This document shows positions 18,905-29,120 of a stretch of 48,395 nucleotides of DNA, in pieces. The notes below the pieces were generated by a model. That model was not told where the DNA came from. It worked only from the letters and a program-made list of their open reading frames with translations, and searched no databases. The stretch's first letter is position 1. Every line of letters starts with the position of its first letter. The stretch comes from Nitrospinaceae bacterium UBA3496 (GTDB lineage: Bacteria > UBA8248): assembly GCA_002377645.1 (NCBI GenBank), contig DFQF01000045.1:2767-51161 (forward strand), read 5' to 3'. The translations under genes were made by a program, and so were the position numbers.

Positions 18905-19700
18905 GAGGATTAATTTTAATATTGGTTTTACAATTATCCTTTTTATCTTACTTGCAACATTTTTTTCCTCTTTCATTTCAATCTCTGATCCATACGAAAT
19001 TCAGCTTTCAAAAGGTTTAGCAAAACCAGAATGGGGACATCCTTTTGGATTTGACAAACTTGGTAGAGATATTTTATCCCGCACATTAGAAGGCGCAAAA
19101 ATATCACTTCTGGTTGGATTTTCTGTCGTAATAGTTTCAGTGATAATAGGAACCCTTATTGGGACTATAGCGGGTTATACAGGTGGCTTGTTAGATGAAA
19201 TCATAATGAGAATCACTGATATTTTTCTAGCATTCCCTGGAATACTCCTTGCAATAGGTCTTATGTCGGTTTTAGAACCAAGTGTTCTCAATATTATAAT
19301 CGCACTCTCTACCTTTGGTTGGGTTGGTTACGCTCGACTAGTCCGCTCGCAAATTTTGAGTCTTAAAGAAAGGGAATTCGTAATTGCAGCCGTGGCTCAA
19401 GGAGCAACGCATAGAAGAATCTTTCAAAGTCATCTACTAACAAATATTACTTCTTCTATAATCATTGAAGCAAGTTTTGGTGTCGCCGGAAATATCTTAG
19501 CAGAAGCCGGCCTCTCATTTTTAGGTCTTGGAATTCAACCACCGCATGCAAGTTGGGGGTCAATGATCGCAGAAGGAAGAAATTTTTTACTTGTCGCTCC
19601 TCACCTCACACTATATCCAGGTCTCTTAATTGCTTTTACAGTACTGGGATTAAATCTAATGGGGGATGGGATAAGAGATTTTTTGGACCCCAATCAATAA
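18897..19700 (+). CDS. Peptide-type ABC transporter permease (DppC family)
   Basis: Second membrane subunit, about 267 residues. HPFGFDKLGRDILSRTLEGA near the N-terminus, the EAA loop in FVIAAVAQGATHRRIFQSHL, and LSFLGLGIQPPHASWGSM are typical DppC/OppC segments. The ATG at 18897 is preferred over a TTG at 18888; AAGGA lies about 10 nt upstream inside dppB. The gene overlaps dppB by 8 bp, and its last 7 bp overlap the convergent cytochrome gene. The ATPases usually following (DppD/F) are missing, so they must be encoded elsewhere or shared. Confidence 0.92.
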   Translation: MFKRINFNIGFTIILFILLATFFSSFISISDPYEIQLSKGLAKPEWGHPFGFDKLGRDILSRTLEGAKISLLVGFSVVIVSVIIGTLIGTIAGYTGGLLDEIIMRITDIFLAFPGILLAIGLMSVLEPSVLNIIIALSTFGWVGYARLVRSQILSLKEREFVIAAVAQGATHRRIFQSHLLTNITSSIIIEASFGVAGNILAEAGLSFLGLGIQPPHASWGSMIAEGRNFLLVAPHLTLYPGLLIAFTVLGLNLMGDGIRDFLDPNQ

Positions 19701-20131
19701 AGATAGAAAAAATACCACTTCCTTTCCATTTTTTTCTTTTTTTTCCTCTTTATCTTTTTCGGAAGTTTAATCTTTTCTCTAAATTCTTTCTCAGAAGGAA
19801 TAATACTCAGAAGTCTACCATGTGAAGTATTTGTAAAACGTTTTTCTCTTGAGAAAAGATTTTCAAGTTTCAAATTATGGCACTGGAGACACCTAGTGCT
19901 CTTACTTAAAACAGGAGAAGCGTTATATTTTTTCTGCATTTTTAAAATATGTAATTCTGGAACAAAATCTGCATGCAAGTGGCAACTTTGACAATGATTA
20001 GAAACCGCAATATTTTCATTGGCTGATTTTAATTTCCCCCTTATAGCCTTTTCAATGGGACTTTTAGTACATGACAGAAACAAAGGGGAAAAAGAAAAAA
20101 TTAGCACCATGAAAATTATATATTTCTTCAC
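19694..20131 (-). CDS. Small diheme c-type cytochrome lipoprotein
   Basis: A 145-residue exported protein. A lipoprotein signal ends at LSC (C21), followed by two haem c sites, HCQSCH (C47-C50-H51) and CLQCH (C81-C84-H85). The first haem segment resembles small multihaem cytochromes with NHCQSCH. The C-terminus is a very basic run (PKKIKRKKKKKMERKW) ending in aromatic residues, of unknown purpose. A GTG start at 20131 with AGGA 7-8 nt upstream fits; an internal ATG at 20110 would shorten the signal. It follows the B12-binding protein gene by about 20 bp. No specific function is recognised; periplasmic electron transfer is likely. Confidence 0.75.
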   Translation of the reverse strand: MKKYIIFMVLIFSFSPLFLSCTKSPIEKAIRGKLKSANENIAVSNHCQSCHLHADFVPELHILKMQKKYNASPVLSKSTRCLQCHNLKLENLFSREKRFTNTSHGRLLSIIPSEKEFREKIKLPKKIKRKKKKKMERKWYFFYLY

Positions 20132-20153
20132 ATTTATATCCTATAAGTTTAAA

Positions 20154-20561
20154 CTAAACACTCTTACTAGAAACCTCTGACTTAAGATACTTCTCAATAT
20201 CTTCCAGCTTAGAACCAGGAGTGAAAATTTTCCCTATTCCTTTCTTTTCCAAAACATCGATATCTTCCTTTGGAATTGTTCCTCCGCCAAATAACAACAC
20301 ATCGTCCATTCCATTTTCATTGAGAAGTTCTTTTATAACTGGGAAAAGATGATTATGAGCCCCAGAGAGAATAGATAAACCGATTGCAGAAACATCTTCT
20401 TGAATAGCAGTAGAAACAATTTGTTCTGGAGTCTGCCTAAGTCCAGTATAGATTACCTCCATCCCAGCATCTCTTAAATGTCTTGCAATAATTTTCGCAC
20501 CCCTGTCATGTCCATCTAAACCAGGTTTAGCTATTAAAACTCGAATGACTTGGTTTTTCAT
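20154..20561 (-). CDS. Stand-alone B12-binding domain of a methylmalonyl-CoA mutase-type enzyme
   Basis: About 135 residues forming just the C-terminal cobalamin domain of acyl-CoA mutases. The base-off B12 motif DxHxxG is visible as D16-G-H18-D-R-G21 in [14 protein letters not shown]18 being the expected lower cobalt ligand. [13 protein letters not shown] and [12 protein letters not shown] complete the Rossmann fold. Separate small subunits occur in archaeal and actinobacterial mutases (methylmalonyl-, isobutyryl- or hydroxyisobutyryl-CoA), so the large subunit should be elsewhere. The ATG at 20561 (GGAAG upstream) is preferred to a TTG at 20573. It is divergent from the Fe-S oxidoreductase gene. 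Confidence 0.9.
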   Translation of the reverse strand: MKNQVIRVLIAKPGLDGHDRGAKIIARHLRDAGMEVIYTGLRQTPEQIVSTAIQEDVSAIGLSILSGAHNHLFPVIKELLNENGMDDVLLFGGGTIPKEDIDVLEKKGIGKIFTPGSKLEDIEKYLKSEVSSKSV

Positions 20562-20786
20562 TGAAACTTCCAAATAAATTTAATTCTCAAAAAGCTATTA
20601 CTAAATCTAACATTTTTACTCATGATGATAAAAGAAAAATTAAAAAGAAAGGCTCTTTCAGAAACACAAAAAAATAACAGTCGCCTAGAATAATTGAAAG
20701 ATGAGATTTATTAGGATACCTTATCATCATATATCAATTGTTATGAAAAAAAATAAACCACTGTATAAAGACTGGAAAGTAAAACG

Positions 20787-22820
20787 ATGGAATTTACCAG
20801 AGAAATTTATTGGAATGTTTATTTTGGGCAAATGGTTTATCTTTTAGCTCTTTTAGCCATTTGTTTTATGTTTTGGGGAATTTGGAAAAGAGTTAGATTA
20901 TGGCGATTGGGTGTTAGTGAAATTAGAACAGACCAAATGCCAAAAAGAATTTATGGTCTTTTTAATGAAGTCTTTACGCATAAAAGACAATTAAGGGATA
21001 CGTATGCCGGATTAATGCATTTATGTATTTTTTACGGATTCTTTGTTTCTCTTCTTGCAACCACATTAATCGCTATACAAGAATGGAGTGGCATACACTT
21101 CCTTAAGGGAAATTTTTATCTTTGGTATTCTTTAATTAGTGATAGTTTTGGAATTTTAGGCATCATAGGACTTGGTATGGCTTTGTGGAGAAGATTAATT
21201 ATTCGACCTGACAGAATGAATTCCATCGCTGACGACTATATAGCATTAGGGTTACTTCTGTTAATTTTTGTTCAGGGATTTGTAGTAGAAGGTCTAAGAA
21301 TTGCACTCACAGAGTTAAACCAAAAACCCGATTTAGCTATTTGGTCTCCTGGTGGCTATATTTTAGCTTTGGCTTTTCAGCATATAGATACGAAAAACTT
21401 ATTATTTTTGCATAGATTTAATTGGTGGTTTCATGCAATTACTGCATTTATCTTTATTGGATACATGGGTTTTGGAAAGTTCAATCATATCTGGTATGGA
21501 ATTATGAATATAACTTTCAGGAATCTCAATCCAAGCGGAAAACTTGAATTTGTCGATATTGAAGAATCTATGGAAAACAATCCAGATGATATTGAGAATC
21601 TAGGAGTTGAAAAAATAGAGCAATACTCATGGAAAGGACTATTAGATTTGGATGCCTGTACAAACTGTGGCCGTTGTCAGGATGTCTGCCCAGCATATGG
21701 TAGTGGTGTTCCGCTAAGCCCGAAAAAGCTTATTCAAGACATGAAATTGCATTTATCTGAAACCGGGCATTCTAAATTTTCAAAAAAACAAGAAAAAAAC
21801 GAAGGTAAGTTATTTGGAGATGAAAAAAATTCAGCCGTATTGGAAGAAGAACTCTGGGGTTGCAGAACATGTGGTGCTTGTCAAGAAGAGTGCCCAGTCT
21901 TCATAGAACATATTCCTAAAATGATAGACATGCGTCGTCACTTGGTAATGATGGAGTCAAAGACTCCAGAAAACACCAGACAATTCTTGAAATCGATAGA
22001 AGAAAGAATGCACCCTTGGGTAGGGGCCCAGCATAATCGAGAAGAGTGGTATGAAGGTATGGATATTAAAATTTTATCGAAAGAAGTAAATGCTGAATAT
22101 CTTTACTGGGTAGGATGTACTGGTTCAATGATAGATAGAAACATACAAGTTACAAAAGCAATGGTGAAAATTTTAAATGCTGCCAGTGTCGATTTTGGGA
22201 TCTTAGGTGCGGAAGAAGTATGCACTGGAGACCCCGCTCGGAGAGCCGGTGGTGAATTCACCTTTCAAATTTGTGCTAAGAAGAATATTGAGACTCTGAA
22301 TGAATATGGAGTAAGTAAAATTATTACTACATGCCCCCATTGTTTCAATACCTATAAAAATGAATACCCAGATTTCAACGGAAATTATGAAGTTATACAT
22401 CACACGGAACTAATCAATGACCTCATTAAAAACGGAAAATTAAATCTGAAAAAATCTTTTTCAAACGTTACCTACCACGATCCCTGCTATTTAGGAAGAC
22501 ATAATAAAATTTATTCCCAACCGCGAAATGTTCTTAAAACAATCACATCAAAAGATGGTTACATAGAACTTGAACAGTCTAAGTCAAGTTCTTTATGCTG
22601 TGGAGCAGGTGGTGGTTATGCATGGATGGACGATGAACCTGACAAAAGAATAAATCATACTCGCTTAGAACAAGTGAAAGATTGTGGAGCAAAGACAGCT
22701 GCAGTATCTTGCCCATTTTGTATGCAAATGTTTGATGACGCACTCAAAACTATAGACCCGGAAAAAAATATCAGAGCAATGGATATTGCCGAGCTTGTTG
22801 CAGAATCATTAGAAGAATAG
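20787..22820 (+). CDS. Membrane-bound Fe-S oxidoreductase, HdrD/NarI-like fusion (candidate ETF:quinone oxidoreductase)
   Basis: A 677-residue fusion. The first 240 residues hold about five to six membrane helices of the NarI/DsrM haem b type with conserved histidines. Then come two [4Fe-4S] ferredoxin sites (C291/294/297/301 in CTNCGRCQDVCP, C359/362/365/369 in CRTCGACQEECP) and two CCG cysteine-rich domains (CPHCFNTY and LCCGAGGGYAW). This architecture matches proteins reported in some anaerobes to pass electrons from ETF (beta-oxidation) to menaquinone; that role is inferred. No etfAB is in the window. A class IV aminotransferase follows 49 bp downstream. The neighbouring B12 mutase domain suits acyl-CoA metabolism. 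Confidence 0.85.
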   Translation: MEFTREIYWNVYFGQMVYLLALLAICFMFWGIWKRVRLWRLGVSEIRTDQMPKRIYGLFNEVFTHKRQLRDTYAGLMHLCIFYGFFVSLLATTLIAIQEWSGIHFLKGNFYLWYSLISDSFGILGIIGLGMALWRRLIIRPDRMNSIADDYIALGLLLLIFVQGFVVEGLRIALTELNQKPDLAIWSPGGYILALAFQHIDTKNLLFLHRFNWWFHAITAFIFIGYMGFGKFNHIWYGIMNITFRNLNPSGKLEFVDIEESMENNPDDIENLGVEKIEQYSWKGLLDLDACTNCGRCQDVCPAYGSGVPLSPKKLIQDMKLHLSETGHSKFSKKQEKNEGKLFGDEKNSAVLEEELWGCRTCGACQEECPVFIEHIPKMIDMRRHLVMMESKTPENTRQFLKSIEERMHPWVGAQHNREEWYEGMDIKILSKEVNAEYLYWVGCTGSMIDRNIQVTKAMVKILNAASVDFGILGAEEVCTGDPARRAGGEFTFQICAKKNIETLNEYGVSKIITTCPHCFNTYKNEYPDFNGNYEVIHHTELINDLIKNGKLNLKKSFSNVTYHDPCYLGRHNKIYSQPRNVLKTITSKDGYIELEQSKSSSLCCGAGGGYAWMDDEPDKRINHTRLEQVKDCGAKTAAVSCPFCMQMFDDALKTIDPEKNIRAMDIAELVAESLEE

Positions 22821-22869
22821 TAATCGTTCTTAGAAACTTTATATACCCAATCAAAAAGGAATTTATTAG

Positions 22870-23856
22870 ATGAGTGAATTAACTAAGGTATTAACTGAAT
22901 CTGAATTGTTACACAACTTAGGCAAACTTAGAGAAGGAAAAGATTCAGGGTACTCTGCATTTTATTCTAGTCAACTCGGTGGAATTATAAAAGAAGATTC
23001 CTTAATGGTTATTCCCTTTGATGACCATATGGTTCATAGGGGACATGGAATATTTGATACTGCCGCAATTGCCAACGGAAAAGTTTATGACCTTGACGCT
23101 CATTTAGATCGATTTATTATTTCTGCAAAAAATTCAAAACTTTTGTTGCCATTTCCAAAAGAACAAATGAAAAAAATCATTTTAGACACAACTGCTATTT
23201 CAAATAGAAGGGATGGCTCAATAAGATATTGGATTTCATCTGGGACTGGCAACTTAGGACTTATACCTCCCGAAGACGCTAAACCTGCATTCTTTGTAAT
23301 GATTTTTGGAGGACTTGATTACCCGGAAAGATACTATAATGAAGGGATGAAAGTTATCACTACTTCTTATCCTATTAAACCTGCACTCTATGCAGTTACT
23401 AAAAGTACAAACTATTTACCTAATACCTTAATGCAATTGGAAGCGAAAGAAAAAGGTTTTGATAATGGAATTTTTGTAGATTCATATGGAAATGTGGGAG
23501 AAGGTTCGAATATGAATACAGCTTTTGTAAGTCAAGACGACAAATTAAAACACCCCAAGTTCGACAACATTCTTTCTGGGTGTACTGCAAAACGTATATT
23601 AGAATTAGCGGAATCTCTAATAGGAAAAGGAATTATTAAAGATGTAAATATTTGTGATATTAGTGTAGAAGAAGCAAGAGGATCCAAAGAAATGATGTTT
23701 ATAGGGAGTTCTATTGGAGTAGCTCCTATTGTGGAGTGGGACAATAAAAAAATAGGTAATGGAAAACCAGGACCAATTGTCTTCGAGCTAAAGAAATTAT
23801 TATCGGACGATATCATAAATTCAAAAGACAGGCTGATCGAAGTGCAATATACTTAG
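22870..23856 (+). CDS. Class IV PLP aminotransferase (branched-chain or D-amino-acid transaminase family)
   Basis: A 328-residue fold-type IV enzyme. The PLP lysine is K178 in YAVTKSTNYLPNTL; MVHRGHGIFDTAAI near residue 54 and NVGEGSNMNTAFV with LSGCTAKRILELA are family blocks. The N-terminal 40 residues are extra relative to short IlvE proteins and resemble plant-type aminotransferase-like or D-amino-acid transaminase relatives, so substrate cannot be fixed. Downstream of the Fe-S oxidoreductase it may contribute to branched-chain amino acid turnover. Its stop overlaps the lpd stop by 4 bp. Confidence 0.88.
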   Translation: MSELTKVLTESELLHNLGKLREGKDSGYSAFYSSQLGGIIKEDSLMVIPFDDHMVHRGHGIFDTAAIANGKVYDLDAHLDRFIISAKNSKLLLPFPKEQMKKIILDTTAISNRRDGSIRYWISSGTGNLGLIPPEDAKPAFFVMIFGGLDYPERYYNEGMKVITTSYPIKPALYAVTKSTNYLPNTLMQLEAKEKGFDNGIFVDSYGNVGEGSNMNTAFVSQDDKLKHPKFDNILSGCTAKRILELAESLIGKGIIKDVNICDISVEEARGSKEMMFIGSSIGVAPIVEWDNKKIGNGKPGPIVFELKKLLSDDIINSKDRLIEVQYT

Positions 23857-25214
23857 CTAAGAGCAGCAAGCATAATACCTTCAGACAATGTAGGATGAGA
23901 GTGAATCATCATTCCGAGTTCCTCAATTTTAATTCCCCCTTTCATAGCAGCCACTCCTTCATGTACTAGATCTGCAGCATGGGAACTAACGATATGCATA
24001 CCAAGTATCGAGTCATCTTCTGCGCAACTAACAATTTTGACAAAACCTTCTATAGTTCTATCAGCATGTGCTTTTCCTAGACCTCTAATATCAAAACGAC
24101 TGATTTTAACACTTTTTCCCATAGATATTGCATCTTTTTCTGATAATCCAACCGATCCTATTTCGGGATATGTAAAAATCCCGCAAGGAACTAACGAGTA
24201 GTCAATCTTCGCAGGAATTCCAGATATATTCTCCGCAACGATGAACCCCTCATAACTTGCAACATGTGCAAGCATAATTCTACCAGCAACATCACCTGCA
24301 ACATAAATATTTTCAACATTTGTTCTCATATTTTCGTCACAAAAAATTGTTCCATTACTCTCTATCTTAATTCCTACATTCTCCAAACCTATACCTTCAG
24401 AATTAGGAGATCTTCCGATTGCAATCAGAATTTTATCAACAACAAGTTCTTCTCCATTTTCAAATTGGACTAACACTTCATCATTTTGTATTTCAATACC
24501 AGAAACAAATTCATTGGTTCGAACTTTTATTTTTTGTTTTCTAAACTCACGTTCTAAGAATTTCGAAATATCAGAATCAAGATTTGGGACAAGACTCTCT
24601 AAACCTTCAATTACATGGACTTCCGAACCTATTTCGTTATAAAAACAAGCTAACTCACAACCTATATATCCACCACCTAAAACTAAAAGACGTTTTGGGA
24701 TTTTTTCTAGATTCACAGCATGATCACTTGTAATGATTTTATCTCCATCTATAGGAAAGGAAGGTAAAGTTCTTGGTCTTGACCCTGTCGCAATAAGAAT
24801 ATTATTGGCATGAATATCACTAATTTCCTCATTCATATTTTTTACTCTCACACGATTGACTTCTTGAATCTCTCCCCGACCTTGCACAAATTCAACTCCA
24901 TGATTTTTGAACAGATTAAAAATACCCTTCTCTAAGTTACTAACTATTTTGTTTTTCTTAGAAATCATTAGTTGCAAATCAGCAGAAAAATTTTCATTTA
25001 AAGTTATCCCGTAGTCGTTTGCTTTTTTTAAATTCCGAAATAATCCCGCAGATGAGATTAAACTTTTGCTGGGGATACAGCCTAAATGTAAACACGTACC
25101 ACCAAGAGTTTTTTCATCAATGACTATGGATTTCTTGTTTTTTTTGGATAACTCTATAGCAGCGTGATATCCTGCTGGACCTCCTCCAATAACTGCCAAA
25201 TCATATATTTTCAT
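23853..25214 (-). CDS. lpdA: Dihydrolipoyl dehydrogenase
   Basis: FAD disulfide oxidoreductase (E3) that reoxidises lipoamide in 2-oxoacid dehydrogenase and glycine cleavage complexes. AVIGGGPAGYHAAIEL is the FAD fold. The redox disulfide is C41/C46 in GGTCLHLGCIPSKSL, the NAD fold is VLGGGYIGCELACF, and the C-terminal catalytic HSHPTLSE is intact. 453 residues, normal length. It stands alone, convergent with the aminotransferase and divergent from nrdJ. The E1 genes at 39.5-41.5 kb are possible partners; E2 is not in the window. Confidence 0.96.
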   Translation of the reverse strand: MKIYDLAVIGGGPAGYHAAIELSKKNKKSIVIDEKTLGGTCLHLGCIPSKSLISSAGLFRNLKKANDYGITLNENFSADLQLMISKKNKIVSNLEKGIFNLFKNHGVEFVQGRGEIQEVNRVRVKNMNEEISDIHANNILIATGSRPRTLPSFPIDGDKIITSDHAVNLEKIPKRLLVLGGGYIGCELACFYNEIGSEVHVIEGLESLVPNLDSDISKFLEREFRKQKIKVRTNEFVSGIEIQNDEVLVQFENGEELVVDKILIAIGRSPNSEGIGLENVGIKIESNGTIFCDENMRTNVENIYVAGDVAGRIMLAHVASYEGFIVAENISGIPAKIDYSLVPCGIFTYPEIGSVGLSEKDAISMGKSVKISRFDIRGLGKAHADRTIEGFVKIVSCAEDDSILGMHIVSSHAADLVHEGVAAMKGGIKIEELGMMIHSHPTLSEGIMLAALS

Positions 25215-25541
25215 GAAAACTCCGGATTGTTTTGATTACTTAAAAAGATACGAAATTATAGATTCTATATAACTACAAATTAAAAAAATAATCAAAAGAA
25301 TTAATGTAATTTTAATCAAAAAACACAATATCTGGGGATATTTTGTGGAAAAAGTCCATTATCTTGTGGATAAATAAAATTTTCTGTTGACACAATAAAA
25401 AGGAATATTTTACTATGTCTACTTGTCCATGAAGTATTATTTTTAAATATTCCTTTCGGAAAAGGTATTTTGTGCTTAATTTTAGAATTCAATCATTTCC
25501 CTTCCAAAGTAGCCCATCAGTAAAAAGATTCGGAGTTTTCA
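25215..25541. promoter_or_regulatory. 327-bp intergenic region between lpdA and nrdJ with nrdJ promoter
   Basis: The longest gap in the window. On the plus strand TTGACA (25387-25392) and TACTAT (25411-25416) with an 18-bp spacer form a good sigma-70-type promoter for nrdJ. Around and upstream are partial matches to the NrdR box (ACACAATATATTGTGT type). The left half ACACAATA is at 25323 and again at 25390, overlapping the -35, and TATCTTGTGG is at 25360-25369. A small hairpin CCTTT-CGGA-AAAGG lies in the leader at 25452-25465. The leader of about 120 nt is too short for a typical cobalamin riboswitch and I see none. No gene is evident. Confidence 0.5.
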
Positions 25542-28500
25542 ATGAAGTTTAAACGTAGATTTACAGAAGAAAATAAAGATTTTTATTCGGAAATTAATTT
25601 CATTCCTAGAACATCAAAAATCACAAATCCAGACGGTTCTTTAGTTTTTGAAGCTAAAGACGTGATGGTTCCTGAAAATTGGTCACAAGTTGCGTTAGAT
25701 ATCTTAGCTCAAAAATATTTTCGTAAGGCTGGGGTCCCTATTCACACAAAAAAAGTAAAAGAAAAGGGAACACCTGAATGGCTTCTAAGTTCGATTCCGG
25801 ATGAAAAAGCTATGGATGGCATGAAGGAAAACGAGAAATTTGTTTCGGAAAATGATTCAAGACAAGTTTTTCATCGTCTAGCCGGATGTTGGTCCTATTG
25901 GGGTTGGAAACACAATTATTTTGACACGGAGAAAGACGCTCGAATTTTTTACGAGGAATTATCATTCATACTAGCATCGCAAATGACAGCACCAAACTCT
26001 CCTCAGTGGTTCAATACTGGATTACATTGGGCCTACGGTATTACTGGTCCTGCCCAGGGGCATTCATTCTGCTGCCCAGATTCTGGAAAATTGCAAAAAT
26101 CTACAAATGCATATGAACATCCGCAACCACACGCTTGTTTTATTCAATCCGTTAGTGATGACCTCGTAAATGAGGGCGGAATTATGGACTTGTGGACTAG
26201 GGAAGCAAGAATATTCAAATACGGATCTGGAACAGGTTCTAATTTTTCAAATATTCGTGGATCTGGAGAATCACTTTCAGGTGGTGGACAAAGTTCTGGG
26301 TTAATGAGTTTCCTAAAAATAGGTGACCGCTCAGCCGGAGCAATAAAGTCAGGTGGGACAACTCGTAGAGCGGCAAAAATGGTTACATTAGACATTGACC
26401 ATCCTGATGTTCGAGAATTTATTAATTGGAAAGTTCAAGAAGAACAGAAAGTTGCTGCTCTTGTTTCTGGAAGCAAGCACTGTAATCAGCATATGAATAC
26501 AATTATGGATGCATGCAATAGGGAAAAACAAGCTGACCTAAATGGTGACCTATATAATCCAGAGAAAAATCCAGATCTTTCGCATGCGATTTCTGAGGCA
26601 ATTAAAGCCTCTGTCCCTTCAAATTATATACAGAGAGCTATACAGTTATCTAAGCAGGGATACGTAAGTATAGAATTCGATGAATTAGATACAAACTGGG
26701 AAGGTGAAGGATATAGTACCGTCTCCGGACAAAACTCGAACAACTCTGTACGAGTAACTGACAAATTTATGAAAGCAGTAGAAAAAGATTCTTCATGGGA
26801 TTTATTGAATCGTACGAACAAAAAAATTTCCGAAACTCTTAGAGCAAGAGATTTATGGGAGGATATAGGTTATGCAGCATGGTGTTGTGCAGACCCAGGA
26901 ATTCAATTTGATACAACTATAAATGATTGGCATACGTGCTCTAACGACGGAAAGATAAACGGTTCTAACCCATGCTCTGAATATATGTTTTTGGATGATA
27001 CAGCCTGTAATTTAGCATCTATGAACTTAATGAAATTTTTAGACGTTAATAATGGGACTTTCCAAGTAGATAATTACGAACATGTGGTTAGATTGTGGAC
27101 TGTAGTCCTTGAAATTTCAGTACTCATGGCTCAGTTCCCTAGTTCAGAAATTGCTCAAAGATCTTACGATTACAGAACACTAGGCTTAGGGTATGCAAAT
27201 TTAGGAACTATGTTAATGGTGATGGGAATACCTTATGAGTCTGTTGAAGCTCGCGCGTGGTGCTCCTCCATTACTTCTATAATGACAGGTTGTTCATATG
27301 CAACAAGTGCCGAAATAGCTGGAGAACTAGGCCCCTTTAAAAGATACGAACACAATAAAGACAATATGCTTCGCGTGATAAGAAATCATAGAAGAGTTGC
27401 CTATAATTCCCCAAAAAGTGAATACGAAAGCCTTTCAATAAAACCAGTCGGAATTGACCAGAAAATTTGTCCGAATTATATGCTCAAAGCAGCGCAAAAA
27501 TCATGGGATAACGCTTTAAAACTAGGTGAAAAGAATGGGTATCGAAATGCTCAAGTTACTGTCATAGCTCCAACTGGGACCATAGGTTTAGTAATGGATT
27601 GCGATACCACTGGTATTGAACCAGATTTTGCACTAGTAAAATTTAAAAAATTAGCAGGGGGTGGTTATTTTAAAATAATCAATCAGTCCGTTCCTCTTGC
27701 ATTAAGAAAGTTAGGGTATTCTGAGGAAGAAACAAAAGAAATTGTTGCCCACTGCAGGGGAAGAGGAACTATAAAAAATGCTCCACATATAAATCCTGAA
27801 TCTTTAATAGAGAAAGGTTTCACAGATAAAGAAATACAAAAAGTTGAGTCTGATCTTGAAGGAGCATTTGAAATACAATATGCGTTTAACAAATATTCTT
27901 TGGGAGAAGATTTTTGTAAAGAAAATCTTAAATTAAAAGATGAGCAACTAGAAGGTTGGGATACTAATCTTCTTGAACTAATTGGATTTACTCAAGAACA
28001 AATTCAAGAAGCAAACGATTATGTCTGTGGAAAAATGACTATAGAAGATGCTCCTCATCTAAAAGAGGAACATTTGTCGGTTTTTGACTGTGCAAATAAG
28101 TGCGGCAAAGATGGAGAAAGGTTTATTCCACCGACCGCCCATGTTGAAATGATGGCAGCAGCTCAGCCTTTCATCTCAGGAGCAATAAGTAAAACAATCA
28201 ATATGCCTGCAGAAAGTTCTATATCTGAAATTCAAGGTATTTACAAAGATTCATGGAAATTAATGACTAAAGCAATTGCGATTTATCGTGACGGTTCAAA
28301 ATTAAGCCAGCCTCTTTCATCACAGTCAGAAACAGAACTTCTCAAGGGCTCCGATTCATCCGAAAGCGTACCTACTGTATTAGCAAGGCAAATCATCAAG
28401 AGATATGTATATCAATCTAGAAGAAGAAAATTACCCTCTAGAAGAGCGGGATATACCCAAAAAGCAGTAGTTGGTGGACATAAAGTGTATCTGCGCACTG

Positions 28501-29120
28501 GTGAATATGAAGATGGTTCTATAGGTGAAATTTTCATAGATATGCATAAAGAAGGCGCTGCATTCAGAAGCCTTATGAATTGCTTTGCTATTTCTATTTC
28601 ACTTGGATTACAACATGGAGTACCAATTGATGAATTTGTTGATGCCTTTGTATTTACAAGGTTTGAACCAGGTGGAATTGTTAGTGGGAATCCACATATA
28701 AAGATGTCAACTTCAATTATCGACTATATTTTCCGTGAACTTGCTATTACCTATTTAGGAAGACATGACCTTTCGCAAGTGACACCAGAAGACTTAAGAA
28801 GTGATACAATTGGGAGACCTGAAAACGAAATCCCTGAATTTGATTCTGAAGAAGAAGGCGAAATTGAAACTTTAGATCCAGACGAAATATCTATCTCCGC
28901 TCCACGCAGCGATAGAGTCGAATTAGATTACGGTGAAGATATAAAAAAAGAAGATACCGTAGATATAGTTTCATCTTCTACACAAGGGGCAGCTATTCAA
29001 GAGGCTAGAGCTAAAGGTTATGAAGGTGAAGCATGTGCAGATTGTGGACAATTCACATTGGTAAGAAATGGCACATGCCTTAAATGTATTACATGTGGTG
29101 CAACCAGTGGTTGTTCTTAA
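25542..29120 (+). CDS. nrdJ: Adenosylcobalamin-dependent (class II) ribonucleoside-diphosphate reductase
   Basis: Makes deoxyribonucleotides with a B12-generated thiyl radical, so it works with or without oxygen. 1192 residues, typical of the long NrdJ type. Redox cysteine C199 lies in [11 protein letters not shown]; the radical cysteine and glutamate are C478 and E480 in NPCSEY; the partner cysteine is C489 in [32 protein letters not shown] and the C-terminal zinc-ribbon-like cysteines ([21 protein letters not shown]) are present. The ATG has GGAG at 6 nt. A large insert and a second ATP-cone-free C-terminal region follow residue 800. No class I or III reductase is in the window. Confidence 0.96.
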   Translation: MKFKRRFTEENKDFYSEINFIPRTSKITNPDGSLVFEAKDVMVPENWSQVALDILAQKYFRKAGVPIHTKKVKEKGTPEWLLSSIPDEKAMDGMKENEKFVSENDSRQVFHRLAGCWSYWGWKHNYFDTEKDARIFYEELSFILASQMTAPNSPQWFNTGLHWAYGITGPAQGHSFCCPDSGKLQKSTNAYEHPQPHACFIQSVSDDLVNEGGIMDLWTREARIFKYGSGTGSNFSNIRGSGESLSGGGQSSGLMSFLKIGDRSAGAIKSGGTTRRAAKMVTLDIDHPDVREFINWKVQEEQKVAALVSGSKHCNQHMNTIMDACNREKQADLNGDLYNPEKNPDLSHAISEAIKASVPSNYIQRAIQLSKQGYVSIEFDELDTNWEGEGYSTVSGQNSNNSVRVTDKFMKAVEKDSSWDLLNRTNKKISETLRARDLWEDIGYAAWCCADPGIQFDTTINDWHTCSNDGKINGSNPCSEYMFLDDTACNLASMNLMKFLDVNNGTFQVDNYEHVVRLWTVVLEISVLMAQFPSSEIAQRSYDYRTLGLGYANLGTMLMVMGIPYESVEARAWCSSITSIMTGCSYATSAEIAGELGPFKRYEHNKDNMLRVIRNHRRVAYNSPKSEYESLSIKPVGIDQKICPNYMLKAAQKSWDNALKLGEKNGYRNAQVTVIAPTGTIGLVMDCDTTGIEPDFALVKFKKLAGGGYFKIINQSVPLALRKLGYSEEETKEIVAHCRGRGTIKNAPHINPESLIEKGFTDKEIQKVESDLEGAFEIQYAFNKYSLGEDFCKENLKLKDEQLEGWDTNLLELIGFTQEQIQEANDYVCGKMTIEDAPHLKEEHLSVFDCANKCGKDGERFIPPTAHVEMMAAAQPFISGAISKTINMPAESSISEIQGIYKDSWKLMTKAIAIYRDGSKLSQPLSSQSETELLKGSDSSESVPTVLARQIIKRYVYQSRRRKLPSRRAGYTQKAVVGGHKVYLRTGEYEDGSIGEIFIDMHKEGAAFRSLMNCFAISISLGLQHGVPIDEFVDAFVFTRFEPGGIVSGNPHIKMSTSIIDYIFRELAITYLGRHDLSQVTPEDLRSDTIGRPENEIPEFDSEEEGEIETLDPDEISISAPRSDRVELDYGEDIKKEDTVDIVSSSTQGAAIQEARAKGYEGEACADCGQFTLVRNGTCLKCITCGATSGCS

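Noticed and set aside
25423..25541. Cobalamin riboswitch in the nrdJ leader
   Set aside because: The leader after the predicted promoter is only about 120 nt and I could not find the conserved B12-box core; only a 5-bp hairpin is evident.
25472..25552. A 26-codon GTG-started leader ORF overlapping the nrdJ start
   Set aside because: Weak Shine-Dalgarno site, no recognisable composition such as regulatory codon runs, and short ORFs of this size are expected by chance.
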